Source of the DNA: Candidatus Magnetominusculus dajiuhuensis
Lineage (GTDB): Bacteria; Nitrospirota; Thermodesulfovibrionia; Thermodesulfovibrionales; Magnetobacteriaceae
NCBI GenBank assembly: GCA_015233465.1
Contig: JADFXP010000027.1
Span: 1 to 34,892, forward strand
Length of the DNA stretch: 34,892 bases
Reading direction: 5' to 3'
Numbering within the stretch: position 1 is the stretch's first letter; every line of letters starts with the position of its first letter. The translations under genes and the position numbers were made by a program. Positions 7,437-15,437 of this stretch are shown here, one piece after another. Below the pieces are notes generated by a model. It was not told the origin of the DNA and ran no database searches. It saw only the letters and a program-made list of their open reading frames with translations.

Positions 7437-7787
7437 TTAATTACAGGTGAGGACTACTTGTTTACCAAAACCAGCCTCAGGAGGCGCAGTAATTTCTGCT
7501 CTGCGTATTTTGCCTCTGTCACCACATCTCCACTCTGCAACATAGTTCTTTACACAACCTACCGCTGGGTCGCCAATTACAGTGTAATTAACGGTATATG
7601 CACAAGAGGATTGGCCGTTACAGGCATTGGCAAGGAAGTTTGTCTTGTTTCCAGTAGGCTGCCCGCAGTTTGAACCATAAGTGCCAGAAATAACTGTTAT
7701 ACCTTCATGGTATCTCATATCCTCTGCAAAGATATGCAAAGGGAACAGCATTAATAACAATACAATTAAATATTGAAGTTTTTTCAT
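7437..7787 (-). CDS. Secreted SUEL/galactose-rhamnose-binding-lectin-type protein
   Basis: This 116-residue protein has a clear signal peptide (residues 1-21, cleavage after IFA). The whole mature part looks like one Gal_Lectin (SUEL) domain: ITVISGTYGSNCG near its start, then C-G-SSCAYTV, the hallmark IGDP..GC.K and a W-C strand, with six cysteines. In animals such domains bind galactose or rhamnose. In bacteria they are uncommon, usually parts of larger secreted enzymes and seldom free-standing. No enzyme is attached here. A role in binding surface glycans or a host or neighbour cell is inferred. The start ATG has AGAGG about 10 nt upstream. A 15-bp hairpin follows the gene, and two strong palindromes precede it. 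Confidence 0.7.
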   Translation of the reverse strand: MKKLQYLIVLLLMLFPLHIFAEDMRYHEGITVISGTYGSNCGQPTGNKTNFLANACNGQSSCAYTVNYTVIGDPAVGCVKNYVAEWRCGDRGKIRRAEITAPPEAGFGKQVVLTCN

Positions 7788-7816
7788 ATGGCTTAACCTC
7801 TATACAAAAGAATTGT

Positions 7817-7853
7817 CTTGTAACAAGGTTACAAGTTAAAACTACAATTGTAG
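7817..7853 (-). promoter_or_regulatory. Two adjacent palindromes upstream of the lectin gene
   Basis: CTTGTAAC-aag-GTTACAAG (7817-7835) and CTACAATTGTAG (7842-7853) are both perfect and lie 30-66 nt before the lectin start. They look like operator sites or a leader hairpin. No clear -35/-10 pair was identified between 7854 and 8008, which otherwise shows nothing. Confidence 0.4.
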
Positions 7854-8008
7854 GAAGTGTTTTTATAATTAATGACAGTTACCCTTTAATCTTTAAATGT
7901 TTCTACAATGGATTTAAGAGACGCAATCTAAACCCAAATCATTAATTGCCCCAGCAAATTCTATTTTATTATTCTAAGTTATTACTTTTTCCCTCAAAAT
8001 CGTTATAG

Positions 8009-8275
8009 TTAAGCAGATGTATTATTTAACTGAATGGAACGAATCTTCTTTGCAAGGTCACGAACTGCGTCTTTTTGAGTAACGCCTTGTTCCATCTTCT
8101 TCCGCACATATTTAGCTTTAGCAAGTTCATTTATAATCTCTTCAACTGCGCCTGTTACCTTGCATGTGTTCTCTCCTGATTCTATCTGAGAATTAATACA
8201 CGACTCAATCTCATCAGGCGTAAAACGTACTGACAAATTCCGTATCTCTTTAAAATCTACGCCTTGTCTTTCCAT
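8009..8275 (-). CDS. Small conserved-looking hypothetical protein coupled to the nitroreductase
   Basis: This 88-residue, soluble, probably helical protein has the pattern FTPDEIESCINSQI, CKVTGAVEEIINELAKA and KDAVRDLAKKIRSIQ. It has no membrane or signal segment. Its ATG overlaps the nitroreductase stop (TAATG), which indicates translational coupling and a shared function or complex. Two cysteines at about residues 30 and 38 could be redox or metal ligands. It may belong to a DUF of about 80 residues that accompanies oxidoreductases, but I cannot name it with confidence. Confidence 0.7.
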   Translation of the reverse strand: MERQGVDFKEIRNLSVRFTPDEIESCINSQIESGENTCKVTGAVEEIINELAKAKYVRKKMEQGVTQKDAVRDLAKKIRSIQLNNTSA

Positions 8276-8844
8276 TACTTGATAATAATATCCTCAAGCC
8301 TTCTCTTAGGTACATAATGAACCCCATCCTCATCCCGCCAATATTTAATGTCTCCTGAGGGCGGAATCTCTGTGATTACAACCTTTTCCTTTGGTTTTCC
8401 AAGGGCTAAGACCAACAAAATATCATATCTTTCAGGGATAGATAGGTTTTTTCTTAATTGATCTCTCATCACAGAGGCAATAATGCAGCCGCCATATCCC
8501 TTTTCCCTAACGCCCAGCATAATGCTTTGACTGTATATTCCCTGATCTATGGCAAAGTTTTTGGATATTTCAGTATCTCCAAGCATGATTATATATGCAG
8601 AGGGTCTTTCGCCTTTTTGCGGTCCTGGCCATTCCTTTAAATATCCCGCCCATGCAAGGGTTGAAAATATAGCTTCATTTTTTTTTGGGTCAAATGAATA
8701 CATATATTTAATTGGCTGCAAGTTGGCAGCAGATGCAGAGTTTCTTGCAAGGTCAATAAACCACCTTAGATTATCTTCTGAAATCAACTCTTCTTCATAG
8801 AAACGCCTGCAGCTTCTATTTTCTTTGATTAATTGTTCTATCAT
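8275..8844 (-). CDS. Nitroreductase-family FMN protein
   Basis: This 189-residue protein has the nitroreductase layout. The N-terminal NRSCRRF motif contacts the FMN phosphate, ARNSASAANLQP follows, DQGIYSQSIML forms the central helix, and a GYGGCIIAS strand/loop comes before the LALGKPKE segment. Family members are NAD(P)H-dependent FMN oxidoreductases acting on nitroaromatics, quinones or flavins. The physiological substrate cannot be told from sequence. A strong AGGAGG lies 7 nt before the ATG. It is divergent from the NusG-like gene across a 165-nt gap and is translationally coupled to the 88-residue gene downstream. Confidence 0.85.
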   Translation of the reverse strand: MIEQLIKENRSCRRFYEEELISEDNLRWFIDLARNSASAANLQPIKYMYSFDPKKNEAIFSTLAWAGYLKEWPGPQKGERPSAYIIMLGDTEISKNFAIDQGIYSQSIMLGVREKGYGGCIIASVMRDQLRKNLSIPERYDILLVLALGKPKEKVVITEIPPSGDIKYWRDEDGVHYVPKRRLEDIIIK

Positions 8845-8873
8845 TATAAACCTCCTAAATATCAGTAGATAAT

Positions 8874-8902
8874 TTGCAAAATATATAGTTCTATATTATA
8901 AT
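8874..8902 (+). promoter_or_regulatory. Promoter of the NusG-like/signalling operon
   Basis: TTGCAA (8874-8879), a 17-nt spacer and TATAAT (8897-8902) lie in the divergent gap. Initiation would be near 8909, leaving about 100 nt of leader before the ATG at 9010. This is long enough to hold a NusG-paralogue recruitment site. Confidence 0.6.
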
Positions 8903-9009
8903 ATAATAATTATTTAAATATTATCAAAGTACTTAATTTAGTTATATGAAAACTATTGGGGGCTGCAAATCTACCAAAACGGGCTGAGTATTAAGATGAA
9001 GATTCAAAG

Positions 9010-9507
9010 ATGAACTGGTATGCAATTTATACTAAACCAGGGAAAGAGATTATAGTCAGTGATAAACTCTCTAAACTTTCTGAAATAGAGGTTATTAACC
9101 CTATAATAAAGGAAAAGAAATTTTTTAGAAATAAACTTGTAACAGTAGAGACAGAATTGTTCCCTTCGTATATCTTTGCAAGATTCAATATGGAAAACTA
9201 TTATCATACGATTAAGTATACAAGGGGGATTAAGAGAATTTTAGGTGAAAACACTGGGTCGCCTTTTATTGTTGATGAGATGATTATAGATAGTATTAAA
9301 GATAGAATGGTGGATGGTTTTATTAGGCTTGAACCTCCCTTATTTAACTTAGGAGATACGGTTTTTATTAATGAGGGACCGCTTAAAGGGTTTATGGGTG
9401 TGTTTTTATCTGAGACAAAACCCTTGGAGAGGGTTGCAATTTTATTAAATGCCGTTAGTTATCAAGGTAAAGTAGAGATTGACAGTTGTTTGGTTTCAAA
9501 ACAATAA
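9010..9507 (+). CDS. NusG/RfaH-like transcription elongation factor (specialised paralogue)
   Basis: This 165-residue protein has an N-terminal NGN domain (NWYAIYTKPGKE at the start; LFPSYIFARF, the classic NGN strand) and a C-terminal KOW domain (about residues 112-160, FNLGDTVFINEGPLKGFMGVF). General NusG is normally encoded beside secE and ribosomal genes. This copy stands alone at the head of a 10-kb operon, which is how specialised paralogues (RfaH, LoaP, TaA/UpxY types) are usually placed. It probably travels with RNA polymerase and suppresses pausing or termination across the following long genes. The next gene begins 27 nt downstream. No RfaH-type ops sequence was recognised in the leader. 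Confidence 0.85.
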   Translation: MNWYAIYTKPGKEIIVSDKLSKLSEIEVINPIIKEKKFFRNKLVTVETELFPSYIFARFNMENYYHTIKYTRGIKRILGENTGSPFIVDEMIIDSIKDRMVDGFIRLEPPLFNLGDTVFINEGPLKGFMGVFLSETKPLERVAILLNAVSYQGKVEIDSCLVSKQ

Positions 9508-9534
9508 CAATTTTTTTTAAAAGGCTGGTATAAA

Positions 9535-12111
9535 ATGACTTATATATCAAATAAGGTTAAAAGTCTAAGTTTTTTTATGCTCATCATTACTTTACTCGTA
9601 TCTTTAATGAGTTTTACCATCGCATATTTCATAATAACCTCCATATATAAAAACATTTTAGATGATCAAGCCATTGAATTATCAGAGGAATTATCTAAAC
9701 AGGTTTTTAATTCCATGAATTTATTAATGAAAAGAGGCTGGTCTCGAAAGGAATTAAATGAATTTCTCAAGACCTTTGATGATACAAATAAAAAACTTCC
9801 ATTTAATATTCAAATATTTCGAAGCGAGTTAGTTTCCTCTCTTTATGGTAATATTGATAATAGTAAGCCGAATACAAATGTGCTTTCTGCCATGGGTAAT
9901 GGAATAGCAGCAAGCAAGATAGAAGGCTATAATATCTCATATATCTATCCTATAAAGGCGCAGAAAGATTGCCTAAGCTGCCATGTAAATGCTCAGGAAG
10001 GCAGTATTCTTGGGGTCATGTCTATTACTCAGGATATAAAGAATAAGATCGTTGAGGCTGAAAATAAGGTGCTTAAATTCTTTTTGATATTATTTCCAAT
10101 TCCTCTTATTATAGCCCTAATTCCAGCTTTGTATATAAGAAAAAAGGTAGCAGTCTCTGCTAAATTATTTAATGATAAACTTAAAGAAATTAATAGCGTA
10201 AAGGATTTGACTACCCTTAAGACAAGTGATTTAAATCTTGGATTTACTGAACTTAATAATATTTTTCATGAAGTAGAGAAATTTACAACAAAACTTAAGG
10301 ATGTGGCTATAGATAAAGAGATAATGGAGTTTGAGATAAAGATACTTGAAAAGTTAATGATAACATCAGATGTTATTCGTGACTGGAAGGCTCTTGTCTC
10401 AAAACTTCTTACTGAGATGAATAAGGTGATAAATGCCTGTGCATTATTTTCTATATTTCACGTTGATGAAGGAGTTTATGATATAGAGGTATTTTGGAGA
10501 TGTAAGCCTCAGGACTCTACTAAGGAAAGCGTAGAACGCGTTATAAATAAACTTATAATAAAAGATAATCAGGTTTTTAATGAGTCTTCAACTTTTAATG
10601 TGATGCATAATGTTATTGATAAGACGATTGAATTACCAGAGATAAGCGAATCAGATATTGAACTTCAAATGAAGACAATAATCCTTGAAAATCCACAGGT
10701 TGGAGGGGTTATTGGCGTTGGTGTTCAAACTGAAATCTCAAAAGATTCCTTCAGAATTTTGATGATAGAAGGTATTTTAACGACTCTTATAAGCGCAGTA
10801 GGCTCTATCAAGGCAATCTATAAATACACAAAAGACCTTGAATTTTATGCAACTCGCGATCCGCTTACTGGGTTATATAATCAGCGTTTATTTTGGGAAC
10901 TGCTTGGTTCAGAGTCTGCTAAGGCAAGACGACATAAGGGTAAATTTGTATTAATGATTATAGATTTTGATAAATTTAAGGCTATAAACGATACTCATGG
11001 ACATAAATTTGGCGATAATTTCTTAAAGACTTATTCAAATGCCATAAACGATCAATTAAGGCAGGGAGATATACTTTGCAGATACGGCGGGGATGAGTTT
11101 ACTGTGCTGCTGCCTGAGACACAAAAAGACCGTGCAATGATTGTTGCTGAAAGAATCAAAAACGCTATAGAAAATACTTCTATGACTTCTCCAAATAAAG
11201 ATACGGTTAATGCTACAATATCCATAGGTATGGCTGCATTTCCTGATCATGGAGATAATGGCCAAGATATATTTCTTATTGCAGATACAATGCTTTATAA
11301 ATCAAAAGAGACTGGCAGAAACACTATATCAGTTCCAACAGAAGAAGATATTGGCGAGATATATCAAAAGGTCAGTGAAAAAAGTTTACTTGTCTTAAGG
11401 GCAATAGATGAAAATCTCCTGATGCCTTATTTTCAGCCGATAGTTGATACAGCGACTAAAAAAATATTAGGACATGAATTATTAATGAGAATAATTGCTG
11501 ATAACAGTGTTACTCCTGCAAAGGAATTTCTTGAATATGCAGATAATATGGGTTTGATGCAGAAATTGGATTTTATATTAATGGACAGGGCATTACAAAA
11601 GATGGCTGCAGAGAAATATTCTGATACGTTATTTGTTAATATGACTATTAAGGGGTTAAAGATATCGGAATATATTTTAAAACTGATGGAATTAGTAAAT
11701 AAACATCGTATTGATCCGAGTATGATTGTCTTTGAAGTTTCAGAGAAAGAGATAATAAAAAATATGGGGCTTCTTGAGAAGCTGATCATTGAGTTGAATT
11801 TTAAGGGATTTAGGTTTGCAATAGAGGGATTTGGCAGGGGGCTTACTTCATTTCAATATATTAAGCATTTTCCAGTTGATTATATAAAAATACATAATTT
11901 ATTATTAAAAAGCGCTGCAAGTGATTCTGTAGACAGGGCTTATTTAAGAAGTATTATTACGCTTGCGCGGGAATTGAATATTACAATAATTGCAGAATAT
12001 ATTGAGAACAGCGATGATAACATACTTGCAGTTAATGAAAAGATTGAATGTTGTCAAGGTTATTACAGTGGTAAACCTGGCCCAGAATTTGTAAAAGAAT
12101 ATTGTTTATAA
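9535..12111 (+). CDS. Membrane heme-sensor GGDEF protein with degenerate EAL domain
   Basis: This 858-residue protein has a transmembrane helix at about 10-33 and an extracytoplasmic sensor at about 34-178. The sensor has a c-type heme motif, C146-L-S-C149-H150, in a Tll0287/DUF3365-like context (ISYIYPIKAQKDC). A second helix lies at about 180-202, then a linker, a GAF-like region at about 260-430, GGDEF at 518-522 with an upstream RxxD inhibitory site (RQGD), and an EAL-like domain at about 620-858. The cyclase motif and I-site are intact, so c-di-GMP synthesis is likely. In the EAL domain the signature is ELL (648-650) and the metal-binding DDFG is EGFG (764-767), so phosphodiesterase activity is probably lost. 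Heme ligation by a gas or redox state could set cyclase output. Confidence 0.9.
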   Translation: MTYISNKVKSLSFFMLIITLLVSLMSFTIAYFIITSIYKNILDDQAIELSEELSKQVFNSMNLLMKRGWSRKELNEFLKTFDDTNKKLPFNIQIFRSELVSSLYGNIDNSKPNTNVLSAMGNGIAASKIEGYNISYIYPIKAQKDCLSCHVNAQEGSILGVMSITQDIKNKIVEAENKVLKFFLILFPIPLIIALIPALYIRKKVAVSAKLFNDKLKEINSVKDLTTLKTSDLNLGFTELNNIFHEVEKFTTKLKDVAIDKEIMEFEIKILEKLMITSDVIRDWKALVSKLLTEMNKVINACALFSIFHVDEGVYDIEVFWRCKPQDSTKESVERVINKLIIKDNQVFNESSTFNVMHNVIDKTIELPEISESDIELQMKTIILENPQVGGVIGVGVQTEISKDSFRILMIEGILTTLISAVGSIKAIYKYTKDLEFYATRDPLTGLYNQRLFWELLGSESAKARRHKGKFVLMIIDFDKFKAINDTHGHKFGDNFLKTYSNAINDQLRQGDILCRYGGDEFTVLLPETQKDRAMIVAERIKNAIENTSMTSPNKDTVNATISIGMAAFPDHGDNGQDIFLIADTMLYKSKETGRNTISVPTEEDIGEIYQKVSEKSLLVLRAIDENLLMPYFQPIVDTATKKILGHELLMRIIADNSVTPAKEFLEYADNMGLMQKLDFILMDRALQKMAAEKYSDTLFVNMTIKGLKISEYILKLMELVNKHRIDPSMIVFEVSEKEIIKNMGLLEKLIIELNFKGFRFAIEGFGRGLTSFQYIKHFPVDYIKIHNLLLKSAASDSVDRAYLRSIITLARELNITIIAEYIENSDDNILAVNEKIECCQGYYSGKPGPEFVKEYCL

Positions 12112-12145
12112 AATATCTAAATTTTATCAATTAAGGAATGTTAGT

Positions 12146-13690
12146 ATGCCTGCAAAAGTCACATTAAAGGTTACAAATGGAAAGCTAAAAGGCAAGGAAT
12201 ATGAATTTGCCAGCCGAACCACATGTATTGTCGGGAGAGGCGTTGATTGTTATCCTCGTCTTCCAGATGATGATGCGCACAGGGTAATATCACGTCATCA
12301 CTGTCTTTTAGACATAAACCCTCCAGATATACGCGTGCGTGATATGGGGAGTTTAAATGCAACCTATATAAATGGTAAAAATATTGGACAGAGAGACGCT
12401 AAGGCAATGCCTCATGCAGGACAGTCTGAAAGTTTTCCAGAGTATGATTTAAAACATAATGATGAACTTAAACTTGGCGAAACTATATTTCAGATAATTA
12501 TTGTAAATGAAATATTATGTGTAGAGTGTTCGACAGAGATACCTCCAGATAAATTACAAGAGTCCAAGATAAGTGAAAATATATATAAATGCGAAGCATG
12601 CCGCAAGATTGCAAGTACAACCAATACTGAAACTATGGTTAAGGTACCTGTTGTATCAGGACGTGTTTGTTCAGGATGTAATACACCGCTTCCTGAAAAA
12701 GAGGGCGAGGGCAGGAGCGGGGATATATTATGCGCTAAATGTAAAGGCGAGCCTTCTAAACTCCTTAAATTCCTCATGGTTAAGGCTGAAAAAGGTGATA
12801 AATCTCTTGTTTCCATTCAAGGATATAATATCATTAGGGAACTTGGTAAGGGAGGCATGGGAGCTGTATATCTAGCAGAGAAAAATGGCGGGACTGGCAG
12901 CAGCGAGCAAGTTGCTCTTAAATTGATGCTTCCAGAGGTAGCAGTGAATAAAGGCGCTAGGGATATGTTTTTAAGAGAGGTTGCTAATACAAAGGTTCTG
13001 CATCATCCTAATATTGTTCAATTGATAGATTTTGGTTCGTCAAGCGGGACATTCTTTTTTACGCTTGAGTTTTGTAATGGCGGGGCAATTGATACGCTTA
13101 TGATAAAGCAAGGCGGGAAGCTCTCGGTTGAGAAATCTATGGACATAATATTTCAGGCATTAGATGGGCTTGAGTATGCTCATAACATAGAGATTCCCGA
13201 AATGCCAAATAAAGATGGAGTTATTCATGCTGTAAAAGGGCTTGTGCATAGAGATATAAAACCTGCCAATATATTTTTAACAAAGGCAGGGGATAAAGAT
13301 ATTGCAAAGATAGCTGATTTTGGATTAGGTAAGGCATTTGATACAGCAGGACTAAGCGGACAGACCAGAACAGGTTCTGCTGGAGGGACGCCGGTTTTTA
13401 TTCCGAGACAACAGGTAATTAATTTTAAATATGCTAAACCAGAGGTAGATGTATGGGCAATGGCTGCAACCTTATATTATATGCTGACTGCGCGTTTCCC
13501 GCGAGATTTTCCAAAGGGCAAGGATCCATGGCGTATAGTATTACAATCAAAACCAGTTCCTATCTTAAATCGCATAAAGACCCTGCCTGTAAAATTGGCA
13601 AAGGTTATTGATGAGGCATTGATTGATCAGCCGTCTATTACTTTTAAAACTGCCATAGAGTTTAAAAAAGCGCTTGAGGGGGCATTATAA
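12146..13690 (+). CDS. FHA - zinc ribbon - Ser/Thr protein kinase
   Basis: This 514-residue protein has an N-terminal FHA domain (about 5-118; GRG.D, SRHHC, NATYINGK) that reads phosphothreonine. Two CxxC zinc-ribbon pairs follow (LCVEC/YKCEAC and VCSGC/LCAKC, about 124-205), then a Hanks-type kinase (about 228-510). The kinase shows a GKGGMGAVY loop from G234, Lys259 (VALK), H368-R-D370-IKPAN and D391-FG. All key catalytic residues are present. The segment where APE is expected reads IPRQQ, a variant seen in distant Pkn-type kinases. There is no membrane segment, so it is cytoplasmic. Its stop overlaps the ATG of the PP2C gene (TAATG), so kinase and phosphatase are made in a fixed ratio. Confidence 0.92.
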   Translation: MPAKVTLKVTNGKLKGKEYEFASRTTCIVGRGVDCYPRLPDDDAHRVISRHHCLLDINPPDIRVRDMGSLNATYINGKNIGQRDAKAMPHAGQSESFPEYDLKHNDELKLGETIFQIIIVNEILCVECSTEIPPDKLQESKISENIYKCEACRKIASTTNTETMVKVPVVSGRVCSGCNTPLPEKEGEGRSGDILCAKCKGEPSKLLKFLMVKAEKGDKSLVSIQGYNIIRELGKGGMGAVYLAEKNGGTGSSEQVALKLMLPEVAVNKGARDMFLREVANTKVLHHPNIVQLIDFGSSSGTFFFTLEFCNGGAIDTLMIKQGGKLSVEKSMDIIFQALDGLEYAHNIEIPEMPNKDGVIHAVKGLVHRDIKPANIFLTKAGDKDIAKIADFGLGKAFDTAGLSGQTRTGSAGGTPVFIPRQQVINFKYAKPEVDVWAMAATLYYMLTARFPRDFPKGKDPWRIVLQSKPVPILNRIKTLPVKLAKVIDEALIDQPSITFKTAIEFKKALEGAL

Positions 13691-15408
13691 TGGGGACAAA
13701 TACAATTAATTATGCTGGGCTCTCAGATATTGGAAGAGTCCGCAAGATTAATGAAGATAGTTGGAGCGTTGATTATGATTATGGATTATTTATTGTATCA
13801 GACGGTATGGGAGGTCATGCTGCAGGAGATGTTGCCTCAAAGACAGTTGTAGAAAATTTGCCTAAGATGATGCATCAAAGATTAAAAAACATTACAAATT
13901 TGGCTACTCCAACAGTTTATGAAACAGTATCTTCTGTGATGGGGCAGTTAAGCAATAATATACGTGATATGTCTTTGCATAATGCTGCCCTTAAAGGAAT
14001 GGGGGCAACTGTTGTGGTAGTTTTTATTAGAGGCAAGCAGGCCTTAATAGCCCATATGGGAGACAGCAGGGTATATCTTTTACGTGACGGGAAGTTAAGA
14101 CAAGTAACAACAGATCATTCTGTGATACAGCTTTTGATTGATTCAGGAGAGATGAAGGCAGAAGATGCAGAAAAACATCCTTCAAGGGGTCAGATAACTC
14201 GCTGTATGGGTATGAGGGGAGATCCGCTGCCTGAGATTCAATTAATTGATTTATTGGTTAATGATAAGATATTAATGTGTTCAGATGGGTTGTCTGGTTT
14301 TGTCTCGGATAAACAGATTGCAGCACTATTAAATAAAGGCGGGAATTTGAATCAGATTTGTAAGTCGCTGATAAATGCCGCAAATGGAGCTGGCGGGAAA
14401 GATAATATCACAGCTATTTGTATAGAGATTATTTCTAAGGAATTTTCACCTAAGCCAGTATCAGAATCTAAAAATATTACATTATTAGACGTTCCAGCAG
14501 GTTATTTAATGTCTTTGGATGATCAAGGCAAGAAAATCAATTGTCCATTAGATAAAACATATTTTACAATTGGCAGAGATAAAAAACACGATGTGCATAT
14601 AACTGATGATACAACGGTTTCACGTCATCATTGTACTATAAGGGTAGAAGCAGATAAGGTAATACTTGAGGATATGGGCAGTAGAAATGGAACTTACCTC
14701 AATGGACAAAAGGTTACTGGTTCAATAGTACTGCCAGTACCTTCGTGGTTTATAGTAGGGCAGACACGTTTGGCGATTGTTCCAGCTCAAAATAATAGTG
14801 TTGATCCTTTGCTGGAATCTGCATATACCAAAGAAGACAGCATATTAATTCCTCCAACCTCATTTTTTGAGGAGCGGTTAGAGGCGTTTGTGGTAGTTGA
14901 TTTAGTGGGTTCTACAAAGATTGTAAAAAAAGGAGATATCTATTTGGCGAAGATAGTAACCGCTTTAGGCAGGATGCTTGACCGCGCGTTAAAACGTGAG
15001 CAGGAGCCGTTTTTAAAGTGTACAGGAGATGGGTTTTTTGCATGTTTTGGTTCTGCTGATAATGCCTTTAAGACTATATTGTCTATGCCAATCGAACTTG
15101 CAGCGGCAATTGATATAAAGGTCAGGTTGTCTTTTGCCTTACACTGGGGGACTGCACGCTTGACAGCAGGGATTGAAAGAACTGGACAGAATGTTCATGC
15201 AGTATTTTCTGTTGAAGATTTAAGACATAAACAAGATATAGTAATAAATCATATTGCCACTCATCCAGATAATCCAATAATAATTATGACAGAGGCGTTT
15301 TGGGCAGAGCTAAGCCCTCAGTACAAAGACAAGGCAGTATATTTAGGCTCATTTCCATTAAAAGGATTTGATGTAGATACAAATATATATTGTTGGTGCG
15401 GTAATTAA
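13690..15408 (+). CDS. PP2C phosphatase - FHA - class III cyclase-like fusion
   Basis: This is a 572-residue three-domain protein. Residues 1-250 are a PP2C (Stp1-type) phosphatase: NEDS, SDGMGGHAAGD, GDSRVYLL, CSDGLSGF and KDNITAI carry the metal ligands. Residues about 275-355 are an FHA domain (GRDKKHDV, SRHHC, GSRNGTYLNG). Residues about 395-550 resemble a class III nucleotide cyclase: VVVDLVGST with Asp404 and LKCTGDGFF with Asp447 match the two metal aspartates, and the Lys before CTGD matches the purine-selecting lysine. In the transition-state segment (TGQNVHAVF) the Asn is kept but the usual Arg four residues on is Val, so catalysis is uncertain. It presumably reverses the flanking kinases and may couple that to a cyclic nucleotide. 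Confidence 0.9.
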   Translation: MGTNTINYAGLSDIGRVRKINEDSWSVDYDYGLFIVSDGMGGHAAGDVASKTVVENLPKMMHQRLKNITNLATPTVYETVSSVMGQLSNNIRDMSLHNAALKGMGATVVVVFIRGKQALIAHMGDSRVYLLRDGKLRQVTTDHSVIQLLIDSGEMKAEDAEKHPSRGQITRCMGMRGDPLPEIQLIDLLVNDKILMCSDGLSGFVSDKQIAALLNKGGNLNQICKSLINAANGAGGKDNITAICIEIISKEFSPKPVSESKNITLLDVPAGYLMSLDDQGKKINCPLDKTYFTIGRDKKHDVHITDDTTVSRHHCTIRVEADKVILEDMGSRNGTYLNGQKVTGSIVLPVPSWFIVGQTRLAIVPAQNNSVDPLLESAYTKEDSILIPPTSFFEERLEAFVVVDLVGSTKIVKKGDIYLAKIVTALGRMLDRALKREQEPFLKCTGDGFFACFGSADNAFKTILSMPIELAAAIDIKVRLSFALHWGTARLTAGIERTGQNVHAVFSVEDLRHKQDIVINHIATHPDNPIIIMTEAFWAELSPQYKDKAVYLGSFPLKGFDVDTNIYCWCGN

Positions 15409-15437
15409 AATAATTTTTAATAGGTATATATAAAATA

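Noticed and set aside
8940..9009. RfaH-type ops element in the leader of the NusG-like gene
   Set aside because: The GGCGGTAG consensus is absent; a G/C-rich GGGCTG repeat is present but does not match.
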